Assembly: GCA_003156795.1 (NCBI GenBank)
Contig: PMHU01000214.1
Location: 26,116-35,138, forward strand
Direction: 5' to 3'
Source of the DNA: Acidimicrobiaceae bacterium
Lineage (GTDB): Bacteria > Actinomycetota > Acidimicrobiia > Acidimicrobiales > Palsa-688
DNA length: 9,023 nt
The notes under the pieces are model-generated. The model saw nothing but the letters and a program-made list of their open reading frames with translations. It was not told the DNA's origin and searched no databases. A program made the position numbers and the translations under genes. Shown piece after piece: positions 1-6,069 of this stretch (positions are counted from its first letter, which is position 1; every line of letters begins with the position of its first letter).

Positions 1-753
1 GTGGGCAAGACGACCGCGGCCGTAAACCTGGCCTACCTGAGCGCCCTGGGCGGGGCTAGGACGCTGGTTTGGGACTTGGACCCACAAGGCGCGGCCACGT
101 TTCTCTTCCGGATCAAGCCGCGAGTCAAGGGCGGCGGGAGCGCACTGGTCCGAGGCCAGACCCCGGTCGACCGCCTGATTCGCGGCACCGACTTCGACCG
201 GCTGGACCTCCTCCCGGCCGACCTCTCCTACCGGCACATGGACCTGCACCTCGACCGGACGAAGCATCCGACTCAGCAGCTGCACTCGGTGCTCGCGCCG
301 TTGCGGAGCGAGTACGACTGCATAATCCTCGACTGTCCTCCTAGCCTCTCCCTGGTTTCGGAGAGCGTGTTCGTAGCGTCGTCAGCGGTGCTCGTTCCCA
401 TGATCCCGGCCCCTCTGCCGGCCCGGACGCTGGACCAGCTCGAGCAGTTCCTGGTGGCCCGTTCCGACAACGGCGCCGAGAGGAATGGAGGACGCCATCC
501 CGCCGACGACCGAAAGCGGGATCCGAAGGTGCTCGCCTTCTTCTCCATGGTCGACCGCCGGCGCCAGCTGCACGAGCGAATCATCGAGGAGCTCCTCCGT
601 GTGCGTCCCGAGGTGCTCCTGACGGAAATCCCGGCGTCGACGGTGTTCGAGCAGATGGGCGTTCGTAGGGCACCGGTCGAAGTCTTCGCGGCGGGCAGCC
701 GGGCGGCGGCTTCGTATCGGGCCTTGTGGCAGGAAGTCATGGCCTTGATATGA
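1..753 (+). CDS. ParA/MinD-type P-loop ATPase, 5'-truncated by window edge
   Basis: Partial gene with 250 visible residues. It opens with V/M-G-K-T-T, which is the second half of a ParA deviant Walker A motif (KGGVGKTT). The GTG at position 1 is therefore almost certainly an internal Val codon, and only a short N-terminal piece is missing. Other ParA marks in visible numbering are DLDPQG at 25-30 (Walker A'), the hydrophobic strand ending in D111-C-P-P-S (Walker B region), and a C-terminal part with FFSMVDRRR at 180-188. Proteins of this family use ATP-driven dimerisation to position plasmids, chromosomes or large cargoes on the nucleoid. A charged, Gly/Asn/Asp-rich stretch at about 154-176 looks like a lineage-specific insertion before a conserved strand. 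No ParB-like partner or parS-like repeat is seen in the window, so the cargo is unknown. The gene ends convergently with the thiolase-like gene, 28 bp away. The family call is firm; the role is not. Confidence 0.93.
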   Translation: MGKTTAAVNLAYLSALGGARTLVWDLDPQGAATFLFRIKPRVKGGGSALVRGQTPVDRLIRGTDFDRLDLLPADLSYRHMDLHLDRTKHPTQQLHSVLAPLRSEYDCIILDCPPSLSLVSESVFVASSAVLVPMIPAPLPARTLDQLEQFLVARSDNGAERNGGRHPADDRKRDPKVLAFFSMVDRRRQLHERIIEELLRVRPEVLLTEIPASTVFEQMGVRRAPVEVFAAGSRAAASYRALWQEVMALI

Positions 754-785
754 GCGCCCGGGATGACGTTGTGAAACCGGGCTAG
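750..785 (+). other. Possible 11-codon ORF (MSARDDVVKPG) overlapping the ParA stop
   Basis: An ATG at 750-752 overlaps the ParA stop codon in an ATGA arrangement and opens a reading frame of 11 codons ending in TAG at 783-785, which runs into the 3' end of the convergent thiolase-like gene. The ATGA overlap is the typical layout of a coupled downstream gene, so this may be the start of a former ParA-partner gene that was cut off, or simply chance. There is no evidence that it is translated. The same bases also form the 756-782 hairpin. Confidence 0.15.
756..782. terminator. Weak candidate bidirectional hairpin between convergent genes
   Basis: GCCCGG at 756-761 and CCGGGC at 777-782 form a perfect 6-bp GC stem around a 15-nt loop, in the short gap between the ParA stop and the thiolase-like stop. 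The location suits a shared terminator and U-tracts are often missing in actinobacteria, but the loop is long and the stem short, so this is tentative. Confidence 0.25.
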
Positions 786-2254
786 GGCTGGCCGACGTTG
801 AGGCCGCCGACGTGTCGAACCTGCACGCGCCGGCCGACCCATTCCTCGGTTTCGAACGCGGCCAATAGCTCGGCGTCGGCGACCTTGGCGTAACAGCGAC
901 CGCCCGCCGGGTGTCCCTCGACGTCGCAGACCAGCAGCCCGTCGGTCGCCTCGCCGTTGCTGTCGTGGTGGACCGTGTAAGCGGCGACCGTGGTCGGTCC
1001 GTCGACCTGCTCGACGATGGGACGGCGGGTCACGTTCGCTTTCTGGACCGCGCCCACCGGCCCACTCGCGGCGACCATGGCCCCGGGCTCGGTGGACAAC
1101 ACGACGGCGGCGTGCTTGCTCAAGTGCATGCCGACGCCCGTGACCAGGCCTACGGAACCGGGGTCATGTACCAGGGTGTCGGCCATCGCCGCTACGGAAC
1201 TCAGGGCGTAGCACGAGCCCGGTCCGCCGGCGTATGGAAGACCGCCGGTGACAGTGAACGGACCCCGGTCGTCGCTGGCGTCGATGCCGAGGGCGTCGAG
1301 CGAAAATGACACCGACGAGGGGAAGCACGAGTACAAGTCGAAGTGGGCTATGTCGTCCGTCCCGACCGCAGCCCGCTGCAGGGCCGCCGAAAACGCCGTC
1401 CGCATGCCGGGGGACCGCCACAGCTCGTCGTGCTCGGCCACGTAGTCGGGGTCGCGGTCCTCGGCCCAGCCTCTCAGGTGGACCCGCCGGTCCGCCGCGA
1501 TGCCCAGGCGATCGGCGGCGCCTTCGGAGGCCAGCACCAGGGCAGCGCTCAGGTCGACGTCCATCATCGCCATGACCAGCTTGGTAAAAGGGTGGGCCAC
1601 CACGCGGTTCCACTCCGTTACTTCCATTAGCTCGGTCGCGGACCGAGCTCGCGGGAACCAGGCGTGCGGGTTCCTGGACGCCACCTCGGTCATGGGTGCG
1701 AACAGGCGGCCGATGCCGGCCGCGTGCTCGTCGACTCCGGCGCCGAGGTGGGCTCGCCGGGCGACGTCTCTGAGAGCGAACGTCGTGTAGGCCTGGAAGA
1801 CCTGATGGGCGACCTCGCTCGGTTGGAACGGCGCTTCGTACGGGAAAGGTTTCTTCTCCGGGTCGCGGTGCGACCACTGCGGGCGCCCGCCGTCCCTTCT
1901 GATCTGCCGAACGGTCGCGAGCGCTTCGCCGCCGACGATGGCGCACACTTCTGACTCGCCCATCGCTATCCGCTCGGCGGCGCGGGCCAGAAGCGTCAAG
2001 GGGGTCGTGCCACCGATGCCCGAATAGTGCAGCCGCTTGGGGTCGGCCCAAACGCTTGCGGCCAGCCGGCCGGCTGGGTCGTCGTAAGGCCAGCTCTGGC
2101 AGTAGACCACGTCGAGCGAGTCGATTGCGTCGGGGGTAACACCGGTGCCCAGCAAAGCCGCCGCCCACGCTTCGAGCGGCTCTCCCGGGTGCCGGCTGGC
2201 TTGCGACCAGCCGATCAGGGCCGCGGACGAGGCCGCCGGGCGGCGCGGGCTCAC
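782..2254 (-). CDS. Thiolase-like protein of TLP1 type, apparently lacking the classical catalytic residues
   Basis: 490 residues from a GTG start at 2254-2252 that overlaps the stop of the upstream enoyl-CoA hydratase gene (GTGA); reading upstream of this start would run through the hydratase gene out of frame. The thiolase fold is recognisable from AIVGGEAL at 105-112, HFDLYSCFPSSV at 304-315, TGGLPYAGGPGSCY at 336-349 and GVGMHLSKHA at 373-382. By hand alignment, the position of the nucleophilic Cys of classical thiolases falls at Gly82 (GIGGTTP), the GHP histidine motif is replaced by GGPG (343-346), and the last CxG cysteine is replaced in TGVGMH. Residues from about 408 to 490 look like the extra C-terminal domain of mycobacterial thiolase-like protein type 1 (TLP1_add_C family). 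Such proteins are often annotated as acetyl-CoA acetyltransferase, but that activity is doubtful here. A CoA-ester binding or unusual acyl-CoA lyase/transferase role is possible. It is the last gene of the operon. Confidence 0.88.
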   Translation of the reverse strand: MSPRRPAASSAALIGWSQASRHPGEPLEAWAAALLGTGVTPDAIDSLDVVYCQSWPYDDPAGRLAASVWADPKRLHYSGIGGTTPLTLLARAAERIAMGESEVCAIVGGEALATVRQIRRDGGRPQWSHRDPEKKPFPYEAPFQPSEVAHQVFQAYTTFALRDVARRAHLGAGVDEHAAGIGRLFAPMTEVASRNPHAWFPRARSATELMEVTEWNRVVAHPFTKLVMAMMDVDLSAALVLASEGAADRLGIAADRRVHLRGWAEDRDPDYVAEHDELWRSPGMRTAFSAALQRAAVGTDDIAHFDLYSCFPSSVSFSLDALGIDASDDRGPFTVTGGLPYAGGPGSCYALSSVAAMADTLVHDPGSVGLVTGVGMHLSKHAAVVLSTEPGAMVAASGPVGAVQKANVTRRPIVEQVDGPTTVAAYTVHHDSNGEATDGLLVCDVEGHPAGGRCYAKVADAELLAAFETEEWVGRRVQVRHVGGLNVGQP

Positions 2255-3060
2255 CGGTTCTTCCAGTTGGGCCGGCGCTTTTCGGCGAAGGCTTTCGGAC
2301 CCTCCTTGGCGTCCTCGGACTGGAACACTTTGGACGCCAGTTCCTGCTCGATCGTGTAGGCGTCGCGCAACGTGCCCTTCATGCCGCGGACCACCGACTC
2401 CTTGGTGGCGCGCACCGCGAGCGGGCCGTTGACGAGGATCCGCTCCGCCCATCGGAATGCCGCCGGCAGCACGTCCTCGATGGGGACGACCTCGTTGAGC
2501 AAGCCGAGGGCCAGGGCTCGATCGGCGGGCACCGCCTCTGCCAACAACAGGAACTCCATGGCGGCTGCGTACGGGACCTGCCTCGGAAGCCGGGCCGTGG
2601 TGCCGCCTCCCGCGAACAGTCCCCGCTTGGGCTCGAGCACTCCGAACGACGACCGCTCGCTGCCGATGCGGATGTCGACACCGCCGAGCATCTCCATGCC
2701 TCCGGCCACGCACGGGCCGTCCACCGCGGCGATGACCGGCTTGAAAAGATCCACATTGCGAAGGACGGCGTCAGTCCCGTCAGAAAGCTTGCAGCCGTCG
2801 ATTTCGGCGACCTCGCCGGAGGAGATTTTGGCGGACAGTTCGGTGATCTGGGGGATGTAGTCCTTGAGATCGGCGCCGGCCATGAAACACCCCTGGGTGC
2901 CGGTGATGATGGCCACCCACAGATCCTCGTCATCGCGGTAGTCCCGCCAGGCCTTCGCCAGGTCGCGGAAGTGGTACAGGTCCAGGGCGTTCTTGCGTTC
3001 CGGCCGATCGATCGTGATCACGAGGACGTGGTCGTGGCGCGGTTCGTATCTGATCGGCAC
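2251..3060 (-). CDS. Enoyl-CoA hydratase/isomerase family protein (crotonase fold)
   Basis: 269 residues, a normal crotonase length. The oxyanion-hole region GADLKD is at 62-67 and the second one, GGMEMLGG, at 120-127. Glu123 aligns with Glu144 and Glu143 (in FGVLEPKRG) with Glu164 of rat mitochondrial enoyl-CoA hydratase. Both acid/base residues are therefore kept, so hydration of a 2-enoyl-CoA is a reasonable prediction, although isomerase, hydrolase or lyase chemistry also occurs in this superfamily. Residues about 73-98, between the two halves of the active site, hold a somewhat long charged segment that may shape the substrate pocket. The start is GTG at 3060-3058, one base after the SRPBCC stop (TGA-A-GTG), with no strong ribosome binding site, so translation is probably coupled. 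The stop overlaps the GTG start of the thiolase-like gene. The substrate is unknown; the neighbouring P450 and ligase suggest a bulky CoA thioester. Confidence 0.93.
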   Translation of the reverse strand: MPIRYEPRHDHVLVITIDRPERKNALDLYHFRDLAKAWRDYRDDEDLWVAIITGTQGCFMAGADLKDYIPQITELSAKISSGEVAEIDGCKLSDGTDAVLRNVDLFKPVIAAVDGPCVAGGMEMLGGVDIRIGSERSSFGVLEPKRGLFAGGGTTARLPRQVPYAAAMEFLLLAEAVPADRALALGLLNEVVPIEDVLPAAFRWAERILVNGPLAVRATKESVVRGMKGTLRDAYTIEQELASKVFQSEDAKEGPKAFAEKRRPNWKNR

Positions 3061-3061
3061 T

Positions 3062-3565
3062 TCAAGCCCGCTTCTTGCGTAGCCGGCTGATGCCCCGATC
3101 TAGGGCCTGGCGGATCAGCTGCTCGTTGTCGCGGGAGATGAACTCATGGACCCGCTTTTCCAAGAGGCGGCCTGACACGCGGTTGAACGCCTCGTAGGAC
3201 TCCTCGAACGTGATCCGGGTCCGTCCGCTGCCGATCTCCTCGAACAGGTGGGCACCCTCTGCTTTCGACCAGAGGGGCCGGCCTACCGCCATGTAGCGCA
3301 CCTCTTCGTAAGGCCGGGACTCAACGATCGTTTCCCACGACCGACCGACGCCACCGCTCAGCAACCACTTCGGGACCCGGAACGTGCACGTACGGACCAG
3401 CCCCTGACCATGGTCGTCGCCTTCGTGGAGGACCTCGATGCTCACATCGCCGTGGACGAGGAGGCGCCGGCCGTCAGCGTTGCGGCGCGGCGGCGGGGGA
3501 TGCAGGACCGACCACGCCTCCTCGGGGGTGGCGTCGATCTCGAGGGTGTGTCTGTGGTGTTGCAC
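3062..3565 (-). CDS. SRPBCC (START/polyketide cyclase-like) family small protein
   Basis: 167 residues. The opening HRHTLEIDATPEEAWSVL (4-21), the central strands with VPKWLLSGGVGRSWETIVES and EEVRYMAVG, and the late RTRITFEESYEAF followed by a long C-terminal helix fit the helix-grip SRPBCC fold, in which a cavity beneath the C-terminal helix binds a hydrophobic ligand. There is no signal peptide or membrane segment, so it should be cytosolic. The start is GTG at 3565; an in-frame stop lies just upstream and a purine-rich GGGGGAGG precedes it, so no longer start is possible. It is first in the minus-strand operon, ahead of the crotonase and thiolase-like genes. Binding, cyclising or delivering a hydrophobic acid or CoA ester is an inference from context. 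The very basic tail (SRLRKKRA) is notable. The family assignment is by fold pattern, not by close recognition. Confidence 0.75.
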   Translation of the reverse strand: MQHHRHTLEIDATPEEAWSVLHPPPPRRNADGRRLLVHGDVSIEVLHEGDDHGQGLVRTCTFRVPKWLLSGGVGRSWETIVESRPYEEVRYMAVGRPLWSKAEGAHLFEEIGSGRTRITFEESYEAFNRVSGRLLEKRVHEFISRDNEQLIRQALDRGISRLRKKRA

Positions 3566-3568
3566 GGG

Positions 3569-3576
3569 CCTCCCCC
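3569..3576 (-). promoter_or_regulatory. Ribosome binding site of the SRPBCC gene
   Basis: Read on the minus strand this is GGGGGAGG, with 3 bases (CCC) before the GTG start at 3565. The spacing is short if the whole motif pairs, but the core GGGGGA gives 5 bases. It supports the GTG start together with the in-frame TGA upstream. Confidence 0.6.
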
Positions 3577-3595
3577 AAGTCGCGTTTCACGACCC

Positions 3596-3609
3596 TGACA
3601 TTAACGTCA
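3596..3609. promoter_or_regulatory. 14-bp near-palindromic operator candidate in the divergent control region
   Basis: TGACATTAACGTCA is an inverted repeat in which only one base pair of seven (positions 5 and 10) fails to match. It lies midway between the divergent starts at 3565 and 3630, overlaps the -35 element and spacer of the plus-strand promoter, and covers the proposed minus-strand -10 element. A dimeric regulator bound here would control both operons at once. It does not match the KstR or KstR2 consensus as I know them. The regulator is unknown; the TetR-type gene at 8499-9023 is a candidate. Confidence 0.5.
3598..3603 (-). promoter_or_regulatory. Possible -10 element for the SRPBCC/crotonase/thiolase-like operon
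   Basis: On the minus strand this reads TAATGT (TANNNT pattern). Transcription would start near 3591, giving a leader of about 25 nt that contains the GGGGGAGG ribosome binding site. The matching -35 region is poor (about 3 of 6 bases), so an activator or a different sigma factor may be involved. The element lies inside the near-palindrome. Confidence 0.35.
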
Positions 3610-3629
3610 TAAACGGGTACGGTTCACCC

Positions 3630-4853
3630 ATGCACAACGTCATGGACGGGGTCCGGGTGCTCGAAGTGGCCTCGTGGACCTTCGTTCCCGCAGCCGGAGC
3701 CGTACTAGCCGACTGGGGCGCGGACGTGATCAAGGTTGAGCACCCCCATATGGGCGACCCCCAACGGGGCCTCATCTCCTCAGGTCTCATTCCGGGCGGG
3801 CCGGGTGCGGTCAACTACATCATCGAGCAGCCCAACCGCGGGAAGCGCTCGCTGGCCTTGGACGTCTCCACCGAGGACGGCCGCGATCTGCTCTACAAGA
3901 TCGCGGCGACCAGCGACGTGTTCCTGACGAGCTACCTGCCGTCGGTACGGCAGAAGCTGAAGATCGACGTGGACGACATCAAGGCCGTCAATCCCAACAT
4001 CATTTACGTGCGTGGCTCGGGCCAAGGGCCGCTCGGACCCGAGGCCGACCGGGGCGGCCTGGACGGAGCTTCATACTGGGCCCGTGGGGGCATCGCCCAC
4101 GCTTTGACCCCGAGCGACCGCGACTGGCCGATCGCCCCCCGCCCCGCGTTCGGCGACCTGCCCGGAGGCATGGCCATCGCCGGTGGGATCGCAGCCGCGC
4201 TATTCGCCCGGGAGCGGTCCGGGCAGGCTCCGATCGTGGACGTATCGCTGCTCGGATTTGCCATGTGGACGCTATCCCCCGACATAGTGGCGTCGAAGCT
4301 GTACGGCAAGGACCCGCTGGCGGCCATGAGGGGATCGCGCGAACTCAACCCCAACCCGCTGGTGGGGCAGTACCGCACCAAGGACAACCGCTTCCTGTCG
4401 CTGATGATGCTGCAAGCCGACAAGTTCTGGCCGGAGGTCTGCGAGCGGATCGGCCGGGCCGAATTGGCGGAGGATCCCCGCTTCTCGACGGGCCTGGCCC
4501 GCTACGAGAACCGGGCCGAGTGCGTCCGCATCATCGACGAAGCGCTCGGATCCCGGACGCTGGACGAGTGGCGCCAGGCGTTCCAGGGGATGAAAGGAGT
4601 CTGGGCTCCGGTTCAGACTGCCCTCGAGCTCCACGACGATCCGCAAGTGAGTCCGAACGGGTACGTGGTCGACGTCGACCGTGAGGACGGGGTGACGTTT
4701 CCACTGGTCGCCAATCCGGTCATGTTCGACGAGGAGAAGTATCGGCTGCAAGCCGCGCCCGAGCACGGCCAGCACACCGAGGAACTGCTCCTAGAGCTGG
4801 GCTTCGATTGGGACGCCATCGCGGCCTTCAAAGAGTCAGGCGCAATCCTGTAG
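3630..4853 (+). CDS. Class III (CaiB/BaiF) CoA-transferase
   Basis: 407 residues, the usual length. The N-terminal MDGVRVLEVASWTFVPAAG (5-23) and LADWGADVIKVEHP (26-39) are the family's hallmark start, followed by NRGKRSLALDVS at 69-80. Asp176 in AFGDLPGG (173-180) fits the catalytic aspartate that carries the acyl group in formyl-CoA transferase relatives. The enzyme moves CoA from one thioester donor to a free carboxylic acid; racemases of the same fold (AMACR) are an alternative, but the length and GDLPGG context favour a transferase. The ATG at 3630 is chosen because it fits the leaderless promoter; an ATG at 3642 would shorten the protein by four residues. A much earlier in-frame start at 3438 would overlap the divergent SRPBCC gene and is unlikely. 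It is first in an operon with the P450 and ligase. The acyl donor and acceptor are unknown. Confidence 0.92.
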   Translation: MHNVMDGVRVLEVASWTFVPAAGAVLADWGADVIKVEHPHMGDPQRGLISSGLIPGGPGAVNYIIEQPNRGKRSLALDVSTEDGRDLLYKIAATSDVFLTSYLPSVRQKLKIDVDDIKAVNPNIIYVRGSGQGPLGPEADRGGLDGASYWARGGIAHALTPSDRDWPIAPRPAFGDLPGGMAIAGGIAAALFARERSGQAPIVDVSLLGFAMWTLSPDIVASKLYGKDPLAAMRGSRELNPNPLVGQYRTKDNRFLSLMMLQADKFWPEVCERIGRAELAEDPRFSTGLARYENRAECVRIIDEALGSRTLDEWRQAFQGMKGVWAPVQTALELHDDPQVSPNGYVVDVDREDGVTFPLVANPVMFDEEKYRLQAAPEHGQHTEELLLELGFDWDAIAAFKESGAIL

Positions 4854-4858
4854 GGGGA
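4852..4858 (+). promoter_or_regulatory. Ribosome binding site of the P450 gene
   Basis: AGGGGGA lies 5 bases before the GTG start at 4864 and overlaps the TAG stop of the CoA-transferase gene (4851-4853), so the two genes are tightly linked in one transcript. It supports the GTG start. Confidence 0.65.
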
Positions 4859-4863
4859 TCAAA

Positions 4864-6069
4864 GTGGAACCAGAGCCGAACATACCGAACGTGGACGACG
4901 CCTTTTCCGGCGACCCTCAGCCGATGTATCGCCTGATGCGGGAGTCGATGCCTGCCATCACCGTGATCGATGGCGCCATGGGCGCGTACGGGCTGGTTCC
5001 GCACCGGCGACATGTCGATGAGGTCTTTCGACACCCGGAGCTGTTCGCGTCCACCGAAGCGATCGATCTGCAAAACATCCGTCCGCTCATCCCGCTCAAC
5101 GTCGACCCGCCCCATCACAAGAAATACCGCAAGATTCTCGACCCGCTGTTCGCGCCGCGAGCCATGGCCCGCCTGGAGCAGCCAATAGCCGAACTGGCCA
5201 ACCGACTGATGGACGCTTTCGAGGGCCACGACGAAATCGACTTTGCCGCCTCCTTCTCGGTGCCGCTGCCCTCACAGGTCTTCCTGTCCTTGCTGGGTCT
5301 CCCACTCGACGAGTTGCCGGCGTTCCTGGCGATGAAGGACGGAATCATCCGGCCGAACAAGGTTGTCGGATGCCCCCGGGACCACCCCGACGCGGTGGCG
5401 CACCAGAAGGCGACCGCCATGTCCATCTACGACTACTTCGGCCCCCTCATCGACGAGCGCGCCGACGATCCCAGAGACGACTTGATCACCACTTTCCTCC
5501 GGGCCGAGATCGAGGGTGAGAAGCTGACCCGGGAGGAGATCCTCGACATCAGCTTCCTGTTCCTGATCGCCGGCCTCGACACGGTGACCGCTTCGCTCGA
5601 TTGCATGTTCGCCTTCCTCGCCCAGAACCCGGATCACCGCCGCCAGATCGTCGACAACCCGGGGGTCATACCTGACGCGGTCGAGGAACTGCTCCGCTGG
5701 GAGACGCCGGTCGCGGCGGTCGTTCGCGTCGCCACTCAGGACACCGAGCTGGGGGGCTGCCCGATCGACGCCGGCCAGATGGTCACCCTGATGATCGGCT
5801 CGGCCAACACCGACGACGTCGAGTTCGGCGACGGAGACGCCGTCCGATTCGACCGCGACCCGAACCGCCACCTGGCCTTCGGTGGCGGCATCCACCGGTG
5901 TCTCGGTTCGCACCTGGCCCGCCAGGAACTGCGGGTGGCGCTGCGCGAGTGGCACCGTCGCTACCCGGACTACTCGTTGAAGCCGGGGGTGGATCTCGCC
6001 TACACGGACGGGGTTCGCTCGATCGAGCACTTCCCGATGCTGCTCGGTCCCGCGACCCCGGCCGCGTGA
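4864..6069 (+). CDS. Cytochrome P450, soluble bacterial type
   Basis: 401 residues, typical for soluble bacterial class I P450s, with no membrane anchor. Key motifs: LNVDPPHHKKYRK at 78-90 (C-helix region), the I-helix oxygen-activation motif AGLDT at 236-240, the K-helix ExxR at Glu275-Arg278 (EELLR), and the heme-binding loop FGGGIHRCLG at 339-348 with Cys346 as the heme thiolate ligand. The enzyme should insert one oxygen atom into a hydrophobic substrate using electrons from a ferredoxin and its reductase. Neither redox partner is encoded in the window. The GTG start is set by the AGGGGGA site. The gene follows the CoA-transferase after 10 bp and overlaps the ligase start by four bases. 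This places it in an acyl-CoA forming operon, so the substrate may be a fatty, steroid or terpenoid acid or its CoA ester; sequence alone does not say which. I do not assign a CYP family. Confidence 0.96.
   Translation: MEPEPNIPNVDDAFSGDPQPMYRLMRESMPAITVIDGAMGAYGLVPHRRHVDEVFRHPELFASTEAIDLQNIRPLIPLNVDPPHHKKYRKILDPLFAPRAMARLEQPIAELANRLMDAFEGHDEIDFAASFSVPLPSQVFLSLLGLPLDELPAFLAMKDGIIRPNKVVGCPRDHPDAVAHQKATAMSIYDYFGPLIDERADDPRDDLITTFLRAEIEGEKLTREEILDISFLFLIAGLDTVTASLDCMFAFLAQNPDHRRQIVDNPGVIPDAVEELLRWETPVAAVVRVATQDTELGGCPIDAGQMVTLMIGSANTDDVEFGDGDAVRFDRDPNRHLAFGGGIHRCLGSHLARQELRVALREWHRRYPDYSLKPGVDLAYTDGVRSIEHFPMLLGPATPAA

Larger units (their letters stand above)
3595..3630 (+). promoter_or_regulatory. 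Promoter of the CoA-transferase/P450/ligase operon, probably leaderless
   Basis: A -35 element CTGACA (3595-3600) is followed by a 17-bp spacer and a -10 element TACGGT (3618-3623), matching the actinobacterial TANNNT pattern. The expected transcription start is six bases after the -10, at about 3630, which is the A of the ATG of the CoA-transferase gene. No Shine-Dalgarno sequence precedes that ATG. Both facts together suggest a leaderless mRNA, common in actinobacteria. Confidence 0.55.

Noticed and set aside
764..774. Partial match (TGACGTT) to one half of the 3596-3609 palindrome
   Set aside because: Only a 7-base half-site at a convergent 3' end with no promoter nearby; expected by chance.
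1164..2168. 334-codon second minus-strand frame inside the thiolase-like gene
   Set aside because: Arg/Pro/Gly-rich composition typical of a shifted frame in GC-rich DNA; the thiolase-like frame carries all the motifs.
2255..2713. Upstream extension of the thiolase-like reading frame (total frame 782-2713)
   Set aside because: It lies inside the crotonase gene out of frame, its residues are Arg/Gly-rich with no thiolase features, and the GTGA overlap at 2254 gives a natural start.
3438..3629. Upstream extension of the CoA-transferase frame
   Set aside because: It overlaps the divergent SRPBCC gene and the promoter region; the family's N-terminal motif begins only after the ATG at 3630.
5898..6065. 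Upstream extension of the acyl-CoA ligase frame
   Set aside because: It lies inside the P450 gene, across and after the heme-binding loop, and has no ligase-like sequence.
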